The translations under genes were made by a program, and so were the position numbers. Shown here in pieces: positions 35,701-47,700 of a DNA stretch of 64,000 nt. Source of the stretch: Tetracentron sinense. Lineage: Eukaryota > Streptophyta > Magnoliopsida > Trochodendrales > Trochodendraceae. The notes beneath the pieces were generated by a model. It made no database searches. It was not told the origin of the DNA and worked only from the letters and a program-made list of their open reading frames with translations. The first letter of the stretch is position 1, and each line of letters begins with the position of its first letter. The stretch lies in assembly GCA_015143295.1 (NCBI GenBank), contig CM026563.1, forward strand, positions 4,278,001 to 4,342,000. The letters run 5' to 3'.

Positions 35701-38700
35701 GAAATTTGTGCCTATGCAATCAGTAAGCCGCCACTATCATTAGGATCGCCTAGATTAATCACCAATTCACCATATCTTTCACTTGTATAATTCAATTTTT
35801 TGTTTAATCGGTATAATTCAAATATTAGAATTTAGAACAAGTTTGAGCCATATTTTACCCAAATGTCCCACGTATCCTCAAGTTTTGATTTTAAATTCTC
35901 AGCAATTACTTTATTTGTGTTCTTATGGTGCTTGGAAAGGGTTGAATACCTGTCTATTTGAATTTCTCAGGACTATAGCGAAATGTCAATGGCTTATAGG
36001 CCTTCTCACGCAGATGCAACTTATGACTTTAAGTACGGTGTGAGATCAGTGCAGGTAACCATAGTTCTAGTCAATCAGATGACAACTATACTACCGAAAT
36101 GCTTGGCAATTCAGTTTTATCTAAACTTAAATTCCTAATTTCTTGGGCGTGTTCTCATGGTTGTTGCTGGAAATGTAGGGTGGTGGTAGATCTTCTGCAA
36201 GAGAAACCATTGGGAGAGTTGCAGCTGGAGCTGTTGCAAAGAAAATTCTCAAGAAATTTTCAGGAACTGAGGTGGGTCTATTACATTGCCCAGGGGAGGT
36301 TGAAATGTTTATATTTTCTTACCATGTTGAGTGTGTATGACCATGTTCATATCCCGCTTTATACTTGTTGACCTCAAATTTGGAATTGAAATGTACTATG
36401 AAATAACTTTGATTGATCACACATATTTTTGTGGTTTGTTCTTTTGTGTTATTTTATTTTATTTTTTCAATTGATTACAAAACAAATTATTAAAAGAGAG
36501 AAACACAAAGATGGTACAACTCAGACACAATCAAGAACAGAGGAAAGAGTAGTAAAGAAACCTCACATGGCCATAAATCACCATCGGGGATACAAGCAAA
36601 AGATAAAAGAGAGAAAAAACCTATACCCAACTATAGGGACATAGGCTCCCAGAACAGTGTGCCCTATCAACGCCATCTGTGACCAAGGAGTTTGTCATCA
36701 CATTCATCAATCTTGGTGATGCAGGACCATGCAACTAACCTAGGATGATGCAATTTAGAGATCAGAAATTGAATTTCAGCAATATAGAAAGTTATAAAAC
36801 TATCTAGGTTCACACAATTATAATAAAGAGAGTCAAAATGAGAATTAGTAATACCCTAGGTCAAACAACAATCCCACAATAATGAAGTTTCAAATTTGAT
36901 CAGGTGATTGTAATGGAAGTGGGAACTGTCACGCCCCGAACCCGGATCCTTCCAAATCTCAAGGTATGACAACCATCAATACAATCAATTCATTCTTAAT
37001 TTTTCATGATCAATCTTGTCCAAAAATCATAGATACAAACAACCCATCTATTCTTTAATGATCGTAATCAATCTCACCTAAAGTAGGGATTTTTAAAAAC
37101 TTTCAATTTCAAATACACTCGCAACGGAATCCATTCTCATAGCATGCATCCACTATCACTAACCAAAAATGGGACCATTCATTTAGTGTATTGACATATT
37201 ACATTCCAGTGTCTTCTATTTTGGTAATTCAAAGCTTTTTAACTAGACCACTATATATACAACAGAACGATCTACATATACGTTATATGCACATCTATAA
37301 CTTAAAAAAAACTTTTCTTTCTCTTTATAGTCCAAAGGCTCTCTTAGCTTACATTCTTCGAAACTTTCCTCTGCAATAGAAGTATTAAGGGTGAGCTATG
37401 AAAATAAGGTGCAATGCATGATCAAATATATTTCTTTTGATTCATTATTTAAAACCTGTTATGCAATGCCAGAACTTACATAAATATGCATAAACAATTG
37501 TAGCACCATTTTCATACAAAATATTTTGTTTTTATTGTGCAAATCCAATTCTTATGAAAGTAGTTGGACACACCTATAGATACCCAGGTTACCCTATAGC
37601 TAACAAAAGCACTGAATACCAAGTGCTACCCTATACTGATACTTTGGTAGTTGCCCGACTCACCAGCCCTATCAGAAGCCCCTCTCAACAACATCCTTGG
37701 TCAACGAGTCTGCCATTGCACTTATCGATCTGGAATCCAGGGAAATGAAATGTTCCCTCGGGCCAAATCTTTTTGATGACTAATGCATCTCCATGGTCCT
37801 TGATTAAACCCCTCAACCCATCTAACCCTTATACAATGAGGGGGTTAACTCTAATAATCTAGAAAGAAAAAGGGTTTGTCTCAAAGTAAAAATCTCCACT
37901 TGATTTGAAGTGGCCTCTCCTATCTGTCCTGAAAAGCACGAGAGAATGCTACCTCCACAATTTCTGACACATAGATTTACTTTTGCATGCATTATTACTT
38001 TTGCATGCATTTGTGTAGTGCATGCTGTTTTATATTTTATTTTGCTCATGCTTAGATGTTTTGTGTATGCTGTTATCTTGTATCTACATGTGTATAAGTT
38101 ACTGAATGGCACCCAAGGTAATTCTGTACCTGTGCATAAAGGATCTTGTTGTTGTGATAATTAACCTATAATTATTATCTTTAAGTGGATGTAGTTATTT
38201 ATTGCGTGTAGGTTATCTGCATCCAACTTTCCGGAAAAAAAAAGATTATATGTATCCATTGTAATTACACACCTGTGCACTGGTTCTTATTCATGATATT
38301 TATAGATGTCTACAATTTATTCAGGTTCTTGCATATGTTTCCCAAGTGCATAAAGTTGTACTTCCTGAGAGTGTGGCTGATCATGAATCTCTGACGCTCG
38401 AGCAGGTGCGGTGATTATGTTGTTTTTAAGGTTTTCAGTGATGATCTCCTTCCAGAAGCAATGCTAGCAAAGCTGCTTTGGTTCTAACATATGCGGGAAC
38501 CTGGGTTCCTTGGTTGTTATGTCAATCTTAGGAAAACCATGGTTGACTGCCATCAAGTACAGCCAGTAGTCCCATTACATTTTTTTTTCTTATGATAATA
38601 AGTATGGCAGTACCATTTGTATTAGGTTGCCAGTCAGCTGGGTTAAAGTGGGCATTGAAAGCAGTCAGGTTTCTTACATGCAGGAACCGACCAGTTTCAA

Positions 38701-41700
38701 CAGCATTTCTTCTTTCAAAATTCAGATCCCATCATTGAATTATGGTTCTCATAAAAGAGCATTTTTATGTATATGTTCGTCTTCTACTCTCATTATGATT
38801 TAAGAAATGTCCTAGTACCCTTCAATAGTAGGGATGTGGACAGGCAGCAAAGGCAGAGCTTGAATCTGGCAAGTAAAGCTCTATCTTGATAACATGGAAT
38901 TTTTTTGACTTGTTTAAAGCTTTTCTGAAGTAGGACAATGCAAACTAACCTAGGATGATGTGTTTGTGAGATCGGAATTCAAATTTCAGCAATAATAATA
39001 AATATAAAATTATCTAAATTCTACGATCACCATAAAGAACTCCAAAAAGGAATTAGCAATGCTCTAGGTTAAATCATAGTCCTGCAATAATGAATATTCA
39101 AATCTGATTTGGGTGATCGTAATGGAAGTGAGAACTTCCACTAGCTTAGGGATTTAAACCAATAGTCAATGAGAATATCTTGTCAATCGAGGATTTCAAG
39201 AAATTCAACTTAAGCTTAACAATGGTTATAGGTTGAAACATGCATGTGAGGTCTGTTTTCAAGTCCTATTGAATGGAATAATACAAACCAGTAGCAATAG
39301 TAAAATAGCTTTCAAAATCTAGGGTTAGGGTTATGGGATTGCTGTTAATTTTTGGGTTTGGGGGATGTGGGAAGGCTATGGTTATAATAGGATGAACTAG
39401 GAGGGCTGGGGCAGCAATATTAGGGGCTGTAGGAGGTTGGACAGTTGAGGGGAAGGTGCTGGATTTTGTGCAACAGCAAGGGGAAGGCCTGGGCAGGGTT
39501 GGGGAAAGTTGGGACAGGTGTGGCAGGGTTGGAGAGGCTGGTATGGGGGCTAGGGCTTGTCCAGATCTGTTGGAACAGCAATAGGATGTGTTCAAATTTG
39601 CTGAAACAGCAATAGGATGGTCCAGATCTGCTGGAACAACAATAGGGAATATGTTATGAATTGTAACTCGTGAATAGTACCTGTGAATAGTGACTTGAGA
39701 GATGGCTAAAGTATCTTTTTTTTTATGAAATGCGGTATTGAATAAAATTCTCACATGTGATCACTTGAAAAGTCGAGGGTGGAGGATGATTAATCGTTGT
39801 TTTATGTGCCTTTAAGCGGAAGAGTCGGTTGATCACCTTCTTTTGCATTATCCTTTAGCTTGTGAGATTTAGAGTTTTTTTCTTTCCTGCATGGGTGCGG
39901 CCTGGGTCTTTCCCTCATCCTTTCATAACTTCTTATCCTGTTGAGATTTGGTAAGTGGGGAAGGATCAAGTTTGGCGATGTGGAAAATTCTACCGGGCGC
40001 CATAGCCTGGTCTATCTGGAAGGAGAGGAATAGGAGAGTTTTCGAAAACTCTCCCTCCTCTTTTCCCCGTATTTGTAATAGAGCCAAGTCTTTGGCGGTA
40101 GAGTGGGTTTCAGCTAGGCAGGAACGGGTGAGCGTAGGTATGTTGCTTGACTGATTTGTTTGGCGGTGAGGGTTCTAGTGGGGGGTTAGCATGGTGTAAA
40201 TCGTTTTCTTTTTGCTCAGTGCATTGGTTAACGACATCATGAATCATGTGCTCTATGTCTCTTTGTACTTGTGTTGCATTTTGGTTATATATTTGCTTGG
40301 TTTACCGATCAAAAAAAGGTTGGCATCACACCATTCCCATCACAGGAGATTCTAAAAGCCAAAAAAGCTCTCATACTTCATTCATAAAAGTTATGTCACT
40401 CATAAAAGAGTCTTTACAACTATTTATAAAGATTCTTAAAACCTCCTACGGAATCTAGGCCATTAAACTAATCGATGACTAAGATTAAAACATAATAAAA
40501 ACCTAATAACATGTGATAAGACTAAAGTATCCTCAATTACTTAAACTAACAATATAACTCATTAGTACCACATATAGGGCCCAATTTGGGCCTTATAAAA
40601 GCCCAAATTAAACTCCTAACATAAAGAGACATGCTGGATTCTTCTCGTGTACATCTTCCCAATATGGGGTCTTCATGATGAATCTTATGTGCACATAAGG
40701 CCTTCAACGCTCCAAATCATCCATCAAAAGCTCGAATCAACCCCATGTATATGTTGTCCATCCACAAGGAAACATGTGTAGGGGCTCTCCTCCTCCTCCA
40801 CTCGCACACTAGATGCAATGATGTCCGCATCAACTCTCCTTGGTTGAGAAGATTTTGCCATTGCCGAAATAAAATTGTCGTATTGCTCCACAAACTCAAG
40901 AAGTCGCTGCAACTCATCCTGCGTGATCTGTCATGAATGTCACGTATAACAGTGTTGCCAGAATTGAACCGGGCATTGAACCGATAGAGTGGCCGGTTCC
41001 CGGTTCAACCGTGTACTTTTTACAAAAAAACTTATTTTTTCATTTTTTCCTAATTTTTCCCCAGGACTAACCGGTTCCTTCCAGTTTTGATTGGTTCTCC
41101 CGGTTTTGACCGGTTCTTAAAGAAAACCGGTTTTGAGGGTTTTGGGAACTGGCGAGGGGGCCGATTCCCGGTTCGACTGTCCAGTCCGGTTCAGACAACA
41201 CTGACGTACAATCTGTCTTTGACGTGATCCATCCCAGCCGGTCTTTCCACTTGGTGAGATACTTGTGATGTTTCTCATGTCTAGTGCAAACCATGTGAAC
41301 TTCCAAGACATTCTCTATCTCTTCTATATTGCTAGGTATGAGTAGTAGAGGCAATGGAAATGAAAGAGGCAATAATAGTGGAAGTAGACCTGAGGAGAAG
41401 AATGAGTCTAGACTAGGAGGCAATGGCAAGGGAGGTGGGTCTGGAATAGGATCAACATGGGGATCATCACGAAGGGGAGGTCGGTCTGGGGAGGTGGGTC
41501 AAAGGTGAAGAGCGAGTCTGGAATAGGATTAGCATGGGGTTCATCACGAATAAGAGGTAGGTCTGGGGGAGGCGGGTTTGAGGGGAAGGATGAGTTCGAA
41601 CTAAGCTCATCATGTGGACTATCATATGGGTCAGTAGGTGATGCTGCTGAACCTCTGAAAAGAACAAGGTCCTCCACATTGAATATTGGGCTAGTATCCA

Positions 41701-44700
41701 TGTCAGGTGGAAAGTCCACTACATATCCATTAGGACCAACCCGCTTCAAGATCTTATGTGGTCCAGCACTACGGGTGTGAATCAACATATATTTTATAAG
41801 TTTCATTATTGACTGCAATTTGTTTTTCGATCTCATCTTGTAAACCATGAATTTGTTGACTCACTTTGATGACTTATGGGAATGGGATTTAGTGCGTGCT
41901 GGATGTCACGCTTGGGTGAGAGCTCATCTGGTACATCTTTAGGGAAGACTTCTTGAGGACTACCGACACCACAGATGGTGATAACTGTGTTGCCTAGATA
42001 TTGACCCTAGAGGGGGGGTGATTAGGGTCTTAGCAAATTAAAAACTAATTTTTCCTTTATGTGCGGAATTAAAATATCACAGGGAATACAACTAAGTAGT
42101 TCTAAAATATATACAGTGAATAGAGTAAGGTAAAGAGTTATAGAGAACAAACACCAAGATGTTTTTCTCGAGGTTCGGCAACCTGCTTACGTCCCTGCCT
42201 TTTAGCTTCCAGTTTCAAGGATTCACCACAATTTTACTTGTACAAACTTCTTCCTGGGTGAAGCTCTAACCCCTTACAATCTCTCTTACAGGTCGATACC
42301 AAACATTTACAATCTCTCTTCCAAGTCGAGACTAAACCTTTACAATCTTTCTTCTAGGTTGAGATAGAACTTTTACTTGCAAGAGCACAACCCTCTCTTG
42401 ACTTTTTCGAAGTTACAACTTCAGTTGCAAGAATCTGCCGATTCTTGACTTTTCTTTACCAATGTAGATCTGGATTTATAATCCGAAATAAATCTCCTGA
42501 AATGAGTTAGATAAGAGTTAAATAACATTCTAATGAAATCTTTCAAAGAATGGAGTTGAATAGCTCAAATGAGATTTTTGGGGATTTCTAAAGTGTGATT
42601 GATGTGGAAATCAATGTCATTGATTGAGTAGATGATGAGAGTTAATGTATTGATCTGATATGTTATTTTGTTCATTTATGAACTCCTTTTATAGCTCTTC
42701 ATCTAATATGGCCGTTGGTGAAACATTAAATGCGAAAAAAGCTGTTGAAAACTAGTCGTTATAGCATTTTCATAGTATCCATGATTTCGTCGACGAAATT
42801 GGGTTCCCCAATTCATTTTGTCGGCGAGTTCAAAAACAGTGAAGACAGTAAGTTTACTGTCTCCATTTCATCGCCGAATTCAAGACTGCCCTGTGAATTC
42901 GTCGATGAAATCAGAGTAAAAACTTTGATTTCACTTTTGATCAAGACCTTAATGATGGGAATGGATTCCTAAGTTTGTTGACTATCCTTTAACATGATTT
43001 TTATGATTTCCTAGGGCCTTAGAATGATATTCAATAAAGTCTTAGGCTCCTATAATCAATCTAAGTATTTGAGCAGTTGACTAACCATACTTTGAGGACT
43101 TCTTACAGAAATCCTAGACACTCTCATTAGATAAAAATTTGAACTCTTATGGCTTCTTGAGAGTTGGTCTTCAACTTGATCTTGAATCTTTAGATTTGGT
43201 TTTGACTCTTAGATCATCTTTTCTTGTTTGGTGATTCGACTTGAACTTTGAGTATGATCTTCAATCTTCATTTTTCACTTGAGTTCAATTACTTGAGTTG
43301 AATATTATTTTTGATGACTTGGACTTGGTTGAATGACTTGCTTAAATCAATCCAATCGATTTTACTTAAATGATTTTCATTCTTTTCTCTCTCGAAAATG
43401 TGCTCATGATCTATATTTATCAAACACTCAGAAGAATCATAAGTACCACAATTGTCATTCCATTATTATGTTATTATCAAAATTATTAAAGGTAGCAAAG
43501 GTCTTGAGGCTAACAAGCTGCACAAATAACTTAGGGATTGGTGGAATTTTCACAAGGGACTCAAGAGATGATGGTAACTCCACAAGGGAATCAGGAGCTG
43601 ATGGAAGCTCCACAAGAGATTTTGGAAGTGGTGAAATCTCACCACTCATCTCACACCTCACATGAAGAGTGGTGTGTGCTACCACACCAAATCACAACCC
43701 AAAAACGGTCATGATTAAAACACATATGCGAAGGCATGTGTGAGCCCTTACCGCACTAAATCAAGACCAAATAAAATGGGTCTTTTATAGACCCCATCAT
43801 GGCAGCAAGGAACAGCCTTACTGACCTAAATCAAAAATTAAATTAAAAGGGGTCTTTAATAGACCCTATCATGGCAGCAAGGAGTACCCTTGCTGCCCCA
43901 AATCTAAAATTAAAATCAAAGGGGTTTTCAATTGACCCTGCCATGGCAGCAAGGAGTACCCTTGCTCCTCCAAATCTAAAATTAAAATCAAAGGGGTTTT
44001 CAATTAACCCCACCATGGTAGCAAAGAGCATCCTTGCTGCCCCAAATTTAAATTTAAATCAAAGGGGTCCTTAATAGACCCCATCATGGCAGCAATGAGC
44101 ACCTTTGCTGCCCCAAATGAAAATCAAAGTAAATTAGAGTCTTTAATAAACCGCATCTTGGTAGCAAAGAACACGCTTGTAGCCCCAAATCCAAATCAAA
44201 TTAAAGGGGTCATTAATAGACCCACCATGACTGCAATGAACACCTTTGCTGCTCCAAATAAAAATCAAAGTAAATAGCAAGGAATACCCTTACTGCCCCA
44301 AATTGAAATTAAAACAAAAGGGTCTTTAATAGACCCTCATCATGACAGAAAGGAGCACCCTTGTTGCCTCAAATTGAAATTAAATCAAATAAGTCATTAA
44401 CAGACCCCACTATGACAGTAAGGAGTATCCTTGCTGTCCCAAATCTAAAATTAAAATCAAAGACCCCACCATGGCAGCAATGAGCAACCTTGCTGTCTCA
44501 AATTTAAATTTAAATCAAAGGGGTCCTTAATAGACCCCATCATTACAGCAAAGAGCACCCTTGTTGCCCCCCAAATGAAAATCAAAGTAAATAGGGTCTT
44601 TAATAGACCCCATCATGGCATCAAGGAACACCTTTGCTGCCCTAAATCCAAATCAAAATAAAGAGGTTATTAATAGGCTCCACCATGGCAAAAAGGAATA

Positions 44701-47700
44701 CCCTTGCTGCCCCAAATGAAAATCAATGTAAATAGGGTCATTAATAAACCTCACCATGGCAGCAAAGAACACCCTTGCTGCCTCAAATTGAAATTAAAAT
44801 AAAAGGGTCTTTAATAGAGCCCATCTTGGCAGCAATGTGGACCCTTGCTGCCCCAAATTTAAATAAAATTAAAGAGGTCCTCACTAGACCCTATCATGAC
44901 AGCAAGGAGCACTCTTCCTGCCCCAAATCCAAATCAAATAAAAGGGGTCATTAGTAGACCCCATCTTGGCAGCAAGATGCACCCTTGTTGCCCCAAATTT
45001 AAATAAAGTTAAAGCGGTCTTCACTAGACCCCACCATATGCCCAAACCCAAATCAAATTAAAGGGATCATTAATCTTAACAGGAAGGAGCACCCTTCCTA
45101 CCCAAAATCCAAATCAAATGAAAGGAGTCATTAATAGACCCCGTATTAGCAGCAAGGTGCATCCTTGCTACCCCAGATCCAAATTAAATTGAGAAGGGTT
45201 GCTAGACAACCCCACTTTGGCAGCAAGGATGAAGCCTTGCTGCCTAAATCAAAGATGGCCAGAGGTCATCTTTCACTGCCGTTTGGCAGTTCGGTAGTAC
45301 CCACTACCACCTCTCCACCCACGATCCATAACAAGAGGGTGGGGAATAACTCCCCTCTCCCACTAAGAGGACATATGTCCTCTTCATAAAGAAAAAGACA
45401 GTTAGAGGAGGTGGTTATCAAACCACTCTCTCCTATAACTCCCACAATATAAAAGTGGGAGTTATTCTCAAACCAAAGGATCGAGAATCGGAGAAGAGAA
45501 ATCCCAAAAGAGAAGAACTCAAGCAAAAACTAGAGCTCTAAGGAATGGAAGCCGCAAGGTAGGCCTAAATGCCTACCCTCCTCTCTCCCTCTCTTTCCCT
45601 TTTACTTTGAAGGACCTCCATTGAGGCAATTGTAAAAACCTTAGTAGGGCATTAGGCACCCCCATTCAATGAATGAAAGCTACTCTATTCTCTCTCTTTC
45701 TTTCTTCTTCTTAATCAGAGGTAACCTTGTGTAATTAACGGCTTGGGTTTACTCAAGCCGGAAATGGAGTTCCCCCACATAAAATAATAAACTCCATTAA
45801 CGGAAGTTATTTGACACCGAAGTTCAAGTGTCTCACACCCAAATGAGATGCTTGAAATTTGGTCGTACAGATTCAAGAGCTGGTGAGAGCTCCACAAGGG
45901 ACTCAGGAGCTTGTGGTAGCTCCAGAAAAGACTCAGGAGTTGAAGGTAGCTCCACTGGGGACTCAGGAGCTGCTGGTGGAAGCTCCACAAAGGACTCGGG
46001 AGCTTGTGGTAGCTCCACAAGGGACTCAAGAGCTGATAGTAGCTCTATAGTGGGCTTAGGAGCCGGTGGTAGATCTATAAGGGACTCCTTGAGGCTGATG
46101 TTGTGAAGGGATTTAGAATTGCTCTCTTTATGACTTTAGCCCTTACTAATGTCCTTCCTAACAGTGGGAACTTTGGGTGGGAGAGGATTTAACTTTATAC
46201 TGTTGCCTTCATGGATAAATGAGCATGTATTCGATTCGATTTGCTGAATATTGTTACATACTTATCAAATAACCAAGGTCAACCCAAAATGATGTGGCCC
46301 ACCTCCATAGGCACAACATCACACCACAATGTGTCCTTATATGAAGCGAACTATATAGGGACAAGACACCTTTGGACGATTGGGATGGAAGATGTATCTA
46401 TCCATGCAACTCGATAGGGTTGAAGGTGGGCTATTGGCGTCAATCCTAGATGGGAGATAGTACTAGATGAAATTACATTCGTGCAACTCCTGCTATCTAT
46501 GATCACCTTGCAACTCTTTTCACCACACTTGACGTAAGTATGGAAGATAGAATTCCTATGCTAGTCATCATCTTCCTTGATTTGAGTTAGGGCACACCTA
46601 AGAACCATGACTCTAGAATTCTCACCGGCGCCCTTAGAATACTCACTAGATTCACCTATGACCTAGTTGAACTGTGCAAGGTTCATGTTTGGTTAGGTAC
46701 TAACTAGTGTCCTAAGGCTATATGTGATGCATGAGATGCTAATGAGCCTGAAACCTAAATGCAAGAGACAAATCTTTAGCTAACCTTAAGCTCTGATACC
46801 AAAGTTGATGCAGGACAATGCAAACTAACCTAGGATGATGTGTTTGTGAGATTGGAATTCAAATTTAAGCAATAATAATAAATATAAAATTATCTAAATT
46901 CCACAATCACCATAAAGAACTCCAAAAAGGAATTAGCAATGCCCTAGGTTAAATCATAGTTCCGCAATAATGAATATTCAAATCTGATTTGGGTGATCGT
47001 AGTGGAAGTGAGAACTTCCACTAGCTTAGGGATTTAAACCAATAATCAACGAGAATATTTTAGTCAATCAAGGATTTCAAGAAATTCAACTTAGGCTCAA
47101 CAATGGTTATAGGTTGAAACATGCATGTGAGGTCTGTTTTCAAACCCTATTGAATGAAATAATACAAACTAGTAGCAATTGTAAAATAGCTTTCAAAATC
47201 TAGGGTTAGGGCTATGGGATTGCGGTTTTTTTTGGGTTTGGGGATGTAGGAAGGTTGTAATAGGATGAACTAGGAGGGCTGGGGCAGCAATATTAGGGGC
47301 TGTAGGAGGTTGGACAGTCGAGGGGAAGGTGCTGGATTTTGTGCAACAGCTCGCTTGGTCAGGGTTGAGGAAAGTTGCGACAGGTGTGGCAGGGGCTGGT
47401 ATGGAGGCTAGGGCTTGTCCAGATCTGCTGGAACAGTAATAGGTGGTCCAGATCTGCTGGAACAACAATAGGGAATATGCTGTGAATAGTAACTTGTGAA
47501 TAGTACCCATGAATAGTACCAATGTGGGGTCTTCATGATGAATTTTATATGTGCATAAGGTCTTCAACACTCCAAATCAACCATCAAAAGCTCAAATCAA
47601 CCCCATGTACATGTCGTCCATCCACAAGGAAACATGTGTTAGGGGCTCTCCTCCCCCTCTACTCGTACACTCGCACACTAGATGCTCTGGTATCCGCATC

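Larger units (their letters stand above)
43673..45837 (+). mobile_element. Probable solo LTR with a U3 tandem array
   Basis: It lies inside the gypsy linker. The left edge is TGTGTGCTACCACACC, the right edge GTGTCTCACA. It has a TATA box at 45448, then a CT-rich leader and ATTCAATGAATGAAAGC, as in plant R/U5 regions. The sequence TCTCACACC occurs at both junctions (43650, 45831) but is not a standard TSD. Confidence 0.55.

Noticed and set aside
36927-37969. Complete solo LTR
   Set aside because: The left end is convincing but the flanks GGAAC and CATAG do not match, so it is reported only as LTR-like.
38406-38925. Possible central chorismate synthase exon (KAELESGK near 38855)
   Set aside because: Only a few residues resemble the expected KLEAELAK. 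The frame is short and stop-bound and has no convincing splice sites.
39266-39754. 162-codon Pro-rich frame on the minus strand (and 125 codons at 47193-47570)
   Set aside because: Both lie in the two copies of one LTR, have low complexity and differ by frameshifts.
43789-45250. Regular 71-bp repeats that could be mistaken for a CRISPR array
   Set aside because: This is plant nuclear DNA, the whole unit repeats and there are no unique spacers.
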